DNA of 64,000 bases from Merluccius polli (taxonomy: Eukaryota; Chordata; Actinopteri; Gadiformes; Merlucciidae): contig JAOPHQ010002003.1 of NCBI GenBank assembly GCA_030340625.1, positions 83,501 to 147,500 on the forward strand, read 5' to 3'. Both the position numbers and the translations under genes were made by a program. The notes beneath the pieces were generated by a model. It did not search any database. It was not told the DNA's origin and saw only the letters and a list, made by a program, of their open reading frames with translations. Numbering within the stretch: the stretch's first letter is position 1; the number at the start of each line of letters is the position of its first letter. Positions 11,101-33,749 of this stretch are shown here, one piece after another.

Positions 11101-14100
11101 GTCTCTAGTCTCTTCCCCTGTTGCTCTCTCTCTCTCTCTCTCTCACACACATGCTCTATCTATTTCTCTACAGTCGCTAAGCTTGACTATGAACGATGGC
11201 CAGTTCTTAGCCGCAAAAGCGCCATCGATATGTGTCGTTGGTTGCCAGTGGCAGCTGTCAAATGAAGCTTTTTCAAATGAGCTATTGGTTGATCCTTCAC
11301 AGCCTCTCATCCGCAGTCTCCCAGAGTGGTCAGGTGTCATCCTTACACCATTTTTAATTTGCCAAAGGCTAATAAGGTGACATTGCAGAGTGCGTCGCAT
11401 CCAATAGCTGCTATGCGTCGGAGATTAATCCTTGATATTGTGCGTCTCCAAGCAGAACAGCTGTTCCAAGTAAACATATAAAGATAAAGCAGATAACATA
11501 CGGATGCCACATAAATAACTGTGACACCATTTTGTCTGATACAAACCCGACGCCAACGGAGATAATAGCTCAACATCCAATCCCTAGAATAAAGTCACGA
11601 TTAGAGATGACCTTATATGGAAATGTCATCCGTGGAAAACCGCCTAGCATAGTTGAAAACCACCACAAGCAGTGACATAATGCTTTGATAGGTGAGCACC
11701 GGGATTAGATTGAGAAGGATGCGGAGAATGTGAAACGGTAACTCGAGTCAAGCCACCGAAGACCGCCTGATGACAGCTCGGACCACATGGCCCGGGAACG
11801 TTTGATGGATGGTGGATTTCTCAAAATGGTAAAAGACAAATAGATAGCAATAAAAAAAGGAGTGGATATTATATAACTTTTTTCCCATGTTAGCTGAAAA
11901 AGGCCATATTTTAGCTACGATTTTGTTAGCTGCGGTTTGTCAACTACTGTGCTATCCCAAGCGATGCTGACAGTGAGCATCTATCTAGCACTTTATAGAC
12001 CTACATCTATCAAGGTTCTTCGAAAATTAGCACCATTCTGTCTTCCTTTTACAGTAAATACCTGGGACTTGTTACTACTGGGCCTACTTACTTTCTTCCA
12101 CTTGCATGGTCAGGGGGGGGGGTTGCACAAACTATGCACATTTGCTATTTTGTTGTGAAGACACTTCGGCACCGGGAGCTTAGATCCGACCGCTGGACAT
12201 CCTGTCAGTCAGTGCGCCGTGGTGTAAGCTTGCACACTTTGCATTCCTAGTCTTGTAACCTAAAACTTGGCAGTCTTAGGTAAACTTCATGAATCAATGT
12301 TAAGTGAGCGCAAATCATGTGTGCTTTCTGTGATCCGTGTTTCAATAGAGGAGGCACATTATTATCACCGTGACAGGACCGGAAAAAGAATGGAGACTGA
12401 AAAAAGAATTGGGAGGCTGTTTGATTTGATCCAAACATCGTCTGCATAATAATGGCTTATGGCTTAGGCATATGGCTTAATGGCACACAGTACTGACATG
12501 AACACCGGGAGCTATCTCTGTCTCTCTCTCTCTTGTTTTATTTTCTCTGTGACACATAAGCTCATACAGATTTCAAATAAACTAATCCCCACAACAATTT
12601 TTTTCATCTTTTTTTCCTCTAGGAAGGAAAAGCAACAATGCATCAGGAGGTAAAAACCTCCTAAAAGCAACCGCAATGGGTTGCTTTCGGGAAGTCAATG
12701 CAATGGACCAACAATATTCACATACACGGGTGGACATGTCAATTTAAATGGCCACCTAAAAGGAGTTTACCATAAATATCTCTCTGATTTTGCCATTTCT
12801 CCATTCTTGTCCCGCAGTTAAGGTCCCCCCTTACGACCCCAATCTTCCAGAGCCAACCACCAGAGCTGACCTCATGAAACGTAAGGATAGCCTACCTTTT
12901 CGGTGTCTGTCCTACATTGTAATTTTCCTACAAAACATCCGTTCTGGCAACTAAACATTCAGCCTACATAAAAGTACCTAACTTATATGCCACTTTTTAG
13001 GTCCTTTAGACATCCTTGAACTTTAAAGGTCCTTGCCAGTGGTTATATTTCATACTTTATTTACTAAAATACTATTCAAGGCATCTCCATAAGTATCCGT
13101 GCACAATATAAACCCTCTAGATTAAACAATATCTACATTTTCTCTCATCTGAAAATGTTAGGCAGGCAAAATGAAATGCTTGGTGGGCGTGTCAGTTTGT
13201 CAGTGTATCTGACAAAAAATTACCAGAATCACGTATGGTTTGTTATATATGAAAGAAACATAACATGTTATTTGCCATATATGCTAAATGTAATTACAGT
13301 TTTTCTCAATCTCAATAGTTTCTTGTTCACACCAGATTTCAATTTTCTTATTATCATTTAAGCAAATTGCACATGTTTTGGTTACAGATTGGTTACCCCT
13401 CACCTTGGATGACAAAACAGCCCAGAAGCTGCTGTGGGTCTCAGAGAATGGGACCAAGGTGGCCCGTACATCGGATGCTGTGTGCCCGTACCCCAACAGA
13501 CCTGAAAGATATGACCACTCACCACAGGTTGGGCCATGCACTGAGACCACAGTTCTCCCAGTTCCTCCATAGTGGGACTTGAATGACATGAATGACCAAA
13601 TCTATTGCTGGGTCGGGGTGAATGAGGAAGTGAGACACGGGTTTGTGAGCTATTGTGGAAACCTCAATGAGAAACGAATGAAACCCCTGATGTTCTCCCC
13701 TCCTCTGTCCCGTGTTTAGATCCTCTGTAAAGAGGGGCTGCTGGGGTACCGTGGATACTGGGAGGTGGACTACCAAGGCTGGGTGGTGCTCGGCGTGGTC
13801 TTGGAGACGGCCCATCGCAAGAGCCAAGACGGACCCTGTGGCCTGGGGGAGAACGCCGGTTCCTGGGGAGCAGGCTGGGCCGGGTCCACCTACCAAGTCT
13901 GGCACAACGCGGAGAACGTGGACGTCCAGCTGCCTCTCACGCCGACCCTCGGCATCTACCTTGACCAACCCGCCGGCATCGTCAAGTTCTTCGTGGTGGA
14001 AGGGGAAGGCGAGAAGGAGGTGAGGCTGATCCAGAAGTACAAAACCACCTTCAAGGAGAGGGTGTTTCCTGGGCTCTGGGTCGGCACCAATTCTTACTGC

Positions 14101-14121
14101 GTCCTCCGGAAAAGCGACTAG
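7782..14121 (+). CDS. stand-alone PRY-SPRY (B30.2) domain protein
   Basis: Four coding exons join in phase: 7782-7800 (ATG, MPAPKG), 12818-12880, 13388-13527 and 13720-14121, giving 207 aa. All have GT-AG borders. The product begins MPAPKGVKVPPYDPNLPEP, followed by a PRY segment (LPLTLDDKTAQKLLWVSENG, then PERYDHSPQ) and a SPRY domain (ILCKEGLLGYRGYWEVDY, then GPCGLGENAGSWGAGW, LGIYLDQPAGIVKFF and FPGLWVGTNSY). These are the standard PRY-SPRY blocks of fish-type TRIM/NLR-like proteins. RING, B-box, coiled coil and NACHT are absent, so it is probably a binding module without catalytic activity. SPRY domains bind proteins and are often used in innate immunity, but the partner here is unknown. 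It resembles TRIM16-type SPRY sequences and I cannot name an ortholog. Intron 1 is 5 kb. Confidence 0.82.
7801..12817 (+). other. large intron 1 of the PRY-SPRY gene
   Basis: Five kilobases without a convincing internal exon. It holds an 18-base G run near 9482, a (CT)n tract at about 11048-11098, and a pair of tandem short hairpins at 12645-12687. The open frames here look like chance or repeat translation. Confidence 0.55.
12645..12687. other. two tandem perfect hairpins
   Basis: AGGAGGTAAAAACCTCCT (12645-12662) is followed immediately by a second stem, AAAGCAACC and GGTTGCTTT around a short loop (12664-12687). The pair sits 130 bp upstream of exon 2 of the PRY-SPRY gene. Confidence 0.5.
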
Positions 14122-14455
14122 TAACTGTGACGGGACGAAGAGAGTGAGGAGTGTTTGAGATAGCATGGAAGAGGAAGGTATCTGATGTATGGGGAACAAG
14201 TTCCGCACAAGACTGTTTTATGTCTCATACGCACGATTAATGTTTTAGTTTCTCCCATGCAGAAGAGAGAAGAAGAGAGCTTATTCTGTATGTCCATAGG
14301 GATACCTAATAATAGAACTGTATGCATTATAATAAGCTTAGCCATTGTGGGCAAGCTAGCCCTTTTTGTTAAATATAGGGGTTCTGTACATGTTTTTTGT
14401 TTGTTTGACTTAGATCTATTTTATATTTGTGTTCATTTGTTGATTGGTTGTTGTC

Positions 14456-14461
14456 AATAAA
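14456..14461 (+). terminator. polyadenylation signal of the PRY-SPRY gene
   Basis: AATAAA lies 335 bp after the stop codon at 14119-14121, within AT-rich sequence. It is the first canonical signal downstream. Confidence 0.6.
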
Positions 14462-15852
<1,391 letters not shown>

Positions 15853-18293
15853 TCAGTGTTTCAGGGAAAAGTCTCCCGTGTTGAGGCGGGGACGAGGCAG
15901 GGCCCCGAACATCTCTGTGCCATCGGTGGCCCCCGGGGCCAACAGCGCCTTCATACTGGCGGCAATGTGCTCTAGGTCAGCACAGCCCACCTGGTGGACG
16001 AGAGACACAGAAGTGGAGAGAAAGAGCGACGGCGAGAGAAATAGAGAGAGGAAATGAGAAATGAGTAAAATGGGGAGAGAATGAAAAATGCAAATGATGT
16101 GAGGGAGAGAACAGAGTGTGTTCGATCATCCCAGCACATCAGCATACCCTGCAAGCATATTGCACAACAAATGTATGAACCTTGGTGATAATAGACTACA
16201 CACACACACACACACACACACACACGCGCCAGAGTGCTACCCCACGTACCCGCTCTCCACTGTTGCCGTCTCCTTGAGTGCCTCTGTTGCCACGGTAACC
16301 CCAGACGGGCACAGACACAGGCAGGGAGCGCGCCATGGCCAGGGCGTGAGCATGGCGCGACGAGTATGACGCCTGGCCCATAGCCATGCCGCGCGGAGGG
16401 GGCGGAGCCTCTTCACTCAGGGACCCTGGGTAAATGGCAGTAAACAAGCAGGTTAAGCACATCCCTCAACTGACTCCTGTAAATCTAGGGGCCTGTAATG
16501 AAAGGAAACAACAAACCACAAATGAATATCATGCTTTTTTGTAACAGCATGAGACATACTTTATTAGCTTACGTGCTACGTTAGCGGTAATGTGCGTACG
16601 GAGACGCCAACATGATCCATCACTGCCAATTTGTTTTGGGGGGGGAGATACCACACCTGGCTTATTAAGCCAATGGCTTATAGATTTCATTTGACCATTT
16701 GGCATGCAAACAGACAAAAATCTAAGTGGAGCCTTCTCACCATCAGTGCTCTCCTCTTCCCCGTCGGACTCAAAGAAGGGCTCACAGTCGCGAGACAGAG
16801 AGTCCTCGTCCATAGAGAACACTCCTGGAACACAAGGGGGATTAGGGCATTTAGTGCCTGCCGATGACAAGACACATTAGAGATAAGCTATAGTGATAAT
16901 ACTCGAAAATATAATACGCTGAATAATATAAGGTAGAAGGCACAGCGTTCATTACTCGGCTATTAGCCAAACACCTTACAATATTTCAATAGCTATTTCA
17001 ATCTTAGTCAATTTCCCAGCATTAATATTATACTGGCCCAGCTATAGTACATATGCCCATAGTGCCTATAGTATAGCGCCTATAGTATATATGGTGGACG
17101 CTTTTACGTAAAGCGTCTTACAAAAAACCAGGAGTGCATATATTATAAACATCACTTACACATTAACTGATCATGTATATGATGATCTTGTTTACTACAG
17201 TTGAACTGAATTATTTTATGCATGCATATGTTTTCACTGTACACTACAGACTGCACCAAACCCCCTTAGCATTACTTATTGCAATTAATCATTATTTATT
17301 GCCGTTTGCACATTGCTGGTTCATTCATGCCAGATTACACTTTTTTAAGACTTGTCTAATCTTGTCATGCAAACTGGTTTTCTCCCACGTTTGACGTCTG
17401 CCTTAACCACCATCTCTAGTTCCTGTGCAATGCTGCCATACAGAAAACAAGGTGTACAGAGGGTGGACCTCGCTCAGTAAAGGTCCCTCACCGGCACTCT
17501 CGTTCAGATTACGTCTCCGTTCCTCCAGGTCCTCCTCCTCCTCTTCCTCATCCTCGCACTCCTCCTCCAAGTCCACAATCCCTGAGCTCTGTCTGGCCCT
17601 CTCCGCCTCCTCCAGAGCACTCCTCTCCATCTCCCCATTAGCGTTCTGCCCGGCGGTCTGGCCCACGGCCGCCCCTGGACTGTAGATCGAAGGGTAGCTT
17701 TGTGAAAATAGTCTACTGCTGGGACTGACTGCGGCCGTTCCACCGTCGCCCGTAACACCCTGGAGTAAACGAAGAAACAAAAACAAAAAGAGATGCGTTA
17801 AAGTCGTCATCATCATCATGAAAACAACATTCAGAAACACTTGCAGCAGACTCAACGGGAAACAAAACCAATCCTGGGCCCCGCCACTCACCCCCCTGGA
17901 CCCGCCGTCTTCCCCCAGCCTCGGGGGCGCCCCCCCCTCCCCGCCGGGCAGGCGCGTGTGTCGCTGGGCCGTCAGCATGGTGGTGGAGTGCAGCACCGCG
18001 ATGTCCTCCATGTAGCGGCGTGCCGCCTGCGCCAGCGCCCCCTGGCCCCACACGTTGTAGGAGAAGTCACACTTCCTAGAGAGGGCCCCGCCGCCGACCT
18101 CCCTGTTCCGCGTCCCGTCCCCCTCCACCGCCACCGCCGCCGCCGCTGGATGAAACCTCTTGCATGCCGTCAGTATGGACAGGTCGCAGCCGGTCTTTTG
18201 GCAATAGGCTTCGGCCGCGGAAAGCAGAGCCAGCCAGCTCTCCTTGTGGTTGTCGGGGATGTCGATGTCAGAGGACTGAGTGATGGAGGCCAT
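15853..18293 (-). CDS. akt1s1: proline-rich AKT1 substrate 1 (PRAS40)
   Basis: Five coding exons on the minus strand join in phase: 18293-17892, 17759-17492, 16824-16741, 16425-16250 and 15990-15853, giving 355 aa. PRAS40 is an inhibitory mTORC1 component that binds Raptor and is released when phosphorylated by Akt and mTOR. Diagnostic segments: an N-terminal helical region (SWLALLSAAEAYCQKTGCD, then GQGALAQAARRYMEDIAVLH); a strongly acidic region in exon 2; the TOS-like motif FSMDE at residues 226-230, followed by the GSLSEEAPPPP block; ARSLPVSVPVWGY with Ser285 (human Ser183 position); and LPRPRLNTGDF with Thr348 in the Akt/14-3-3 site (human Thr246). It is longer than human PRAS40 (256 aa), mainly because of exons 1 and 2. 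Its 3' end faces the PRY-SPRY gene and its 5' end faces tbc1d17. Confidence 0.92.
16199..16225. repeat. (CA)n microsatellite just inside akt1s1 intron 4
   Basis: A short CA run lies 25 bp from the exon 4 donor (minus strand), between exon 4 and exon 5 of akt1s1. Confidence 0.9.
17090..17133 (-). repeat. SINE tail fragment
   Basis: GACGCTTTTACGTAAAGCGTC followed by TTACAA is the reverse complement of the common teleost SINE tail (GTAAGTCGCTTTGGATAAA and so on), with changes that make it a small hairpin. It lies in akt1s1 intron 2. Confidence 0.5.
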
Positions 18294-19945
18294 GGCGGTG
18301 AGTGGCGATAGCGGTCGAGTGCTGCGTTTTGTTCACTTTGACGGGACCGATAAGAGCGCTGGAAGAAGTGGAAGGCGTTTTGAAGAGGTCAGATGGCCGC
18401 GTTGATATGGAATAATCCTGATTACGATATGATTTTCGCTTTGCCTTCCAATGGGTCGACGACGCCGCGGTTAATCAACCTGTGTGGCGGTGATAAATAA
18501 TGCTGATGTTAGGCCTGTTTCGCGCTGGAAAAGTGATGCATGTTAGAGAGGCACTTGAGGGGGACAAGCTGGACGTGGTGGATGTAGTAGGCTGGTGTCT
18601 TGGGGGGGGTCACAGGGAGTCAGGGGAGACACGGTCCAGGTGGCTGGTGGTGGTGGAGATACCTGTAGACAACGACAATGACAACAGCAATTCATTGCAA
18701 TGGCAGGTCAATGACAATGTCCATTTCATTTGCATTTTTTTTCAACCTGAATGGAGATGACCCAACTTAACGCTCTCCCCCAGTGATTGATCAGTAATGT
18801 CGCTAGCAATGACGGCTGGGTGCAGACACCATGTAGGCTTCACGGCGCCGTTGGGGTTTTTCCCCCCAATGCAATATGTACTTTGACGTGACTTTGAATG
18901 CACGCTGTGCGTGACGTGATCGCTGATCTCGGTTTTTTTGTTTTGTTTTGCTCAAACGTTGCAGGCTGTTTGCCTGGGACATATCTGCACCCTCCTCATG
19001 ACCACACTACTTCAACCACCACCACCACCATTTTACGCTTTGACAAAAGGCTACACAACATGGGGAGAAAAACACACATCAACATGCATGCTAGTTCGCG
19101 TCAACTTACGCGTTCAGTGTCGTCCCCCTGCGCGAGGTTCATAAACTTTGCTTGTGTGTGTGTGTGTGTTGTTTTTCTCTTTCCTCCTTCTTTGTCCGCC
19201 TCGTCTCGTCTCCCTGATTTCTCTCTCTCTCTCCCCTCCTGGACTAGTCTCTCTCTCTCTCTCTCTCCCCGACGCTGGCTGTTTACAGACGTCCAGATCG
19301 GACGCACGTCGCACACGTGACTTGGTGAGGTGGGCGGGGCTTGGCCGGGGCTCGCCCTCCCTCCGGTCCGAGAAAATCGCATAGGATCCACTTAAAGAAG
19401 CGACCATATTATACTATATTATTATAACTACTGCAATGGGTCAGGCTCTGGGCCAACGATTACGTCCAGATATGGAGAAAATGTAATATTTTCCATATCT
19501 GGATGCAATGCAATGGGATATGCATAACACTAGCGGGTATTATTTAACTGTGTGTAAAATTAAAACGCTGCCTCTTTAATTGCACATGTATACGTGCACG
19601 TTTGCACTGGTGGTGACAGAGCGTAAAAAAAAAGTTTAAAACAAAATTTAAAAAAACACTCTATAAATAAATATATATACACAATACTTAGAAAAACATA
19701 GAAAATATTATGTGCATGCGGAGTAGAAAAAGGAGGCCAAAGTGTGCGAGCTTTTGCGTGACATAATTACATAATTGATCCTCATATCACGTATGTATCT
19801 GTGCTGTTGAGACATAACAGCTTCGCCATTGGTCAACGGGCTGCCCACGTGACCACCGTGTGTTCCGGTGGGGCGGAGTCTAAAGGGACGTGACGTCATC
19901 CGTGTTTTGGATAAACGAAGAGAAATAAACAGCAGCTCTTCAGTG
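18294..19945. promoter_or_regulatory. head-to-head spacer of akt1s1 and tbc1d17
   Basis: The 1.65 kb between the two start codons must hold both promoters. On the tbc1d17 side there is a compact cluster: ATTGG (inverted CCAAT) at 19828-19832, CACGTG at 19846-19851 in the context GGTCACGTGGG on the minus strand, GGGGCGGAG near 19870, and a perfect CRE TGACGTCA at 19891-19898, all within 120 bp of the ATG. An inverted repeat of CCAGATATGGA lies at 19466-19502. Motif calls are by eye and the activity is inferred. Confidence 0.6.
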
Positions 19946-29634
<9,689 letters not shown>

Positions 29635-30292
29635 CCATGAAGCCATGTCATATAAAAAATGTAGGAAAAGAGATTGATAAATATATATATATATATGGAG
29701 AACAAATATGAAGAAAGACTGATTTCACTGTACTTAACAGTGTGTTGTGAAGCCTGCCGTTCTCGTCTGTGGAAGGTAGGGGGGGGGGGGGGGGTGATGA
29801 TGTGTGTCTTTATACCTTTTACACTTGTATTTGCAGTGGGGTTCTTTTTTTTTTGTCTTGTTTGTTTGACTATTTTTGTGTCATTTATGTTTCCGCCATT
29901 GCTGTTGATAACTCTAACCTGTCACCGTGTTTACGCTTCCTTCTGTCCTTGCCAGAATGTTTCGCCTTTCCCTTGTTTTAATTCATATGACGCTGCTATT
30001 GGAGATAAGACCTTCTTCTCTTACACGTTTGTCCTTGGTGTGATGCCATTCGTAGTTTGGTACATCACTTCTCTTTGTCTCTCTCTCTCTCTCTCTATTG
30101 CCGCTGTGACGCCCACTCAAGTGATAATGAAGGATTAACTGGCTGGCAGTGGCTAGTACTGAAAAAAGGCCATTTCAGCCCCTATGCAACTTTTGCATGC
30201 TTTCTAGATTTTAAATGCCGTGTGACAATGTTTTTAGGTCTCTAATTATTGATATTCTGCCATGTTTTCACCACAATCACAAAGATGAACAG

Positions 30293-30298
30293 AATAAA
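30293..30298 (+). terminator. tbc1d17 polyadenylation signal
   Basis: AATAAA lies about 660 bp after the tbc1d17 stop codon. It is the first canonical signal in the downstream sequence. Confidence 0.6.
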
Positions 30299-33200
30299 TG
30301 GCCCGAATGTTAACATATAAGCGGCATGAAAAGGTACTGTATTTTTGTGAATGTGTCATTTTCCTCACTTTCCGCTTCTGTGGTGACCTCTTCCAACCCT
30401 TCTTATCTCAGACTTTGTCTGTCGGCACAAACAAACCAACAAACCAAACCTGCATGCCCTCACACATAAACAAACGGACACGCATTTTAAGGGAAGAGAT
30501 AAAGGAGGAAAAGCAATCGAACAATAACGGTAAACAAATGGATAACCGATAAAAACAACTGATAAAAAAAGTTTGACCTTTTGTGAGATAAAACATTTTA
30601 CAAAGACACGATTCTGGTTGCGTGGGATGGGTCTGGGTGGGGGGGGGGGGGGAGTCGTACATTTGTTTAACCAATGAGAAGCAGTAATGAGGCGCTACAT
30701 GTTTGGCACCTTAACGCAGTGCAACTTATCTTGTGAACTGGTTCAACTTTGACCCCCCCCTCCTCCTCCTCCCCCAGAGGCTCCCTCCCATCTCCCCACC
30801 AGCCCTCTGGCCAGCAGGTGTCTGTGAGAGGTGAAAAGGACAGAGAGAAATGGGGCCTCCATCCACCCCTCCCCTCACTGTCCCGTGAAATGAGCTGGAA
30901 AATAAGGGGCGGGGATCCACCACACCCCCTTTTTTTATTCTCAGGTCCTGCCTCGGGACTCCTCCGCGAGGGGCCGGTCTGTGTCTCTCACTGTCAGCCT
31001 CGCGTCTCACGTCTAACGCTGTTTGAATACAGCTGCCGCCTATGACTATAGCACCATGCTTAAACAGGCTGCTGTGCGCCGCACGGTGACCTGACCCCGG
31101 TCGAATGGCAAAGAGAGGGGAATCACTTAGTCCCACATTTAAACTCAATCTGCTTTTCAGCCGCGGCTCAAAGCCCCATGTTACGGGTGAGGGCCCCCCC
31201 CCCCCGGCACTTGACAACAGTTTGTTAGGTCCATTTTCTCTCACTAATCGTCCCAGTGTGTGTGCGGCCGCCGAGGGTCTCTTGGCCGTTATTGTGCGCA
31301 GTCTTTCAGAGCTTTTATCCACACTCGGCGTTAATTCACTCTCGACTTTGGGCTCCTTGAATGTCCAAGGAAGATTAGCTCTTTGGGTCAGTGAGACTTC
31401 CTTTGAACTCCTGTGGGCCTACTTGTTGTGCAGTGTCCAATTTCACGCGTGTGTTTTGCAGTCACGCCAGTCTAATTGGTTTTGAACTTTCTTCGTGTTT
31501 CCTTTGCATCGTGTAACCTTTTCACCACAGCACTGCATCGCTTTGGCTCAAGATTAGGCTTAGATTTTTCTCCACAGAAAATCCCGCACAATTCTTGGGT
31601 TGATTGAGTTGGGAATGGGTGGGTTTTATTCTGTAGACTCCTTTCAAGTTGTTCAAATCCGGTAGTTCCCAACCAGAATGCCTTGAGCCCTTGTGCCATG
31701 ACATTTTGTGGGATGTAATACATAGCCCTGACATAGGGTACTAATATACATGGTACTATTTATGATTTGCTTTATTATTGATTAATTGCGCCACAAAATG
31801 TAAGTTCTTGCTCAATTCATTAATTAATGCAATTGCCTGTCAATTGCCAGCAAATTAAGTTAATAACTGAACAATCAATTAGCAATTCACTTAACCATTT
31901 TTATCGGACACATATTCATTAGTACTTGTGGTTATTATCTGTTAAAAAATAATTATTATATTATTACATTATATCTAATGAATTCATTCAACGGGAGCAA
32001 ATTAAGTTAACTTAACAATGAGGAGTTATCTTCACCATTTATTTAGTATATCAAAATACACATTACACACATTAGTACATGTGGTTATGGGTAATCTGTG
32101 CTAAACATCTAATTATATTTTAAATGCTGACTGAATTCATGACACCTCCTTCGCCTTTAGCTCCTGTTTAGGCCGCCCACAATGCAAGCGTAGCCCATGA
32201 AAGCCTAATGTGCCAACGCCACCTGTAACAACTGTGTCAAATACAATCTGTAGTCTCACTGGTAAGTGTGACCCTATTGTGACCAAGCAGTCCCAGTGGA
32301 CCTGCGGGAAAGTGTGTCCAACCAGATGAATGCCGTGGTGTGTGTGTGTGTGTGGAAGACAGCAGGCAGAAGGCCAGGCATGGTGTCTGACACTGATTTG
32401 TATAGGGAGACAATACGGCTCATTGACCTGCCGGGCTCCACTGTCTGTTGCACATACTTGGCCCAGCCCACCCCAGTGGTTGCTCTCCTCTTTTTACACC
32501 ACCAGCAGATTGCCACAGCCAGGCAGCCGCTGGGAGGGGGGGGGACACAGGTTGCTTTGACAATGAGATTCTTTGGAGAACACAAGAGAGAGAGAGACAT
32601 TTGAGAAACAGAGGGAGAGGGAGAGAGAAAGCTCTGTGCCAAAACTTTGATATATGGCTTTTCAGAGGATAAATTATTTATAATGAAATCTTTACCAGCT
32701 TATATTACCAACTTTTTTACTCTCACACAATACGAAATTAGATAATTTAAATGATTTTATCAACTTTTTGAATTATCCCAATAAACTACGTCATAACTAC
32801 ACAATACAAAACAATAAAACTAATAAAATACACAAATAAGATGTGTAAAATGTGTATTCACTTGTTCACTTTACAAATCTATATTTTAAAATGTTTAAAA
32901 TACCTGTATATACAATGTATATACAATTCCACAATAAAAGTCATTCATTTTTAAATATCTCTACCATTTTCCGTTCAAATAATTAAATAATTGTATGAAG
33001 CAAACGTCAGGAGGATAAACTAAAGCTCAATATGTGAGTCATGTTCTTAGCTTTTTTATCTTATCTCCTTTTTCTCCTTTTTTTTTTTTTACTCAGTAAT
33101 GTAAACAAACACCCTCAGCCCCTTTGTCATCCATTCCCATTGTCACAGCGTGGTGGTGACCTTTTCTCCTCTCATGTCTTGTGCCTCTCACCCCGTCTCC

Positions 33201-33466
33201 CTTTCACCGTCGAACACAAGCTGTCGCCCCGTCCCTCTGGGCCACGCCCTCTCTTGTCTGCCCCTCTCTCTCTCACCCCTCCCCGCTCTCCCATCGCTCT
33301 TCTTTTCTCCCCTCTCCCCACCTGTTGACGCAGTTGTCGCATTGTTTGTCTTATTATTTTATGTCACTCACTCACCGTCGCCTCCCCTCTTCACGGTCGA
33401 GCCACGCCCCCCCCCCCTCTCTCTCTCTCTGTGTCTCTCTGTCTCTCGCTCTCTTCCTACGCTGGG
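30299..33466. other. intergenic region between tbc1d17 and the cyclin gene
   Basis: No convincing exon. It holds G and C homopolymers near 30640, 30753 and 31196, an AT-rich stretch at about 31740-32130 and 32640-33000, and pyrimidine-rich DNA leading into the cyclin promoter. A 198-codon minus-strand frame at 31322-30726 has no recognisable domain and low-complexity composition. Confidence 0.55.
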
Positions 33467-33474
33467 TATAAAAG
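33467..33474 (+). promoter_or_regulatory. TATA box of the cyclin gene
   Basis: TATAAAAG preceded by GCTGGG lies 283 bp upstream of the ATG. A transcription start about 30 bp downstream, near 33500, is expected. The upstream 300 bp is strongly pyrimidine-rich on the plus strand. Confidence 0.6.
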
Positions 33475-33749
33475 ACCACAGGGTAAAAGTTGCCCCAGCT
33501 AGATTCACACTTGGAAGAGAAGTGAGGCGGGTGAGGCAAGGAAGAGCTTAGAAAACAAGGAGCAAAAACCTGGAACAAAGAGTCAAGAGGATCTCGCGTC
33601 CGAAATACAAAGTCCCCCCCCCCCCCCCCGCCTGTCCGGTACCTCCTTCATCGAACGCACTCCTTCGACTGAGCCGCCATCTCTCTCACCTCCGTACAAG
33701 AGTTGAGATCCTACCTTCTCGGTTGAAGACAAGGCCAGAGCGCAGGACC

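Noticed and set aside
7782..14121. Venom-type (stonustoxin-like) subunit gene
   Set aside because: Those also carry a C-terminal PRY-SPRY, but their large upstream pore-forming-like region is absent here. The domain alone does not support a toxin call.
30726..31322. 198-codon minus-strand open frame as a gene
   Set aside because: No recognisable domain, low-complexity Arg/Gly/Ser composition, and GC-rich intergenic setting. Probably chance.
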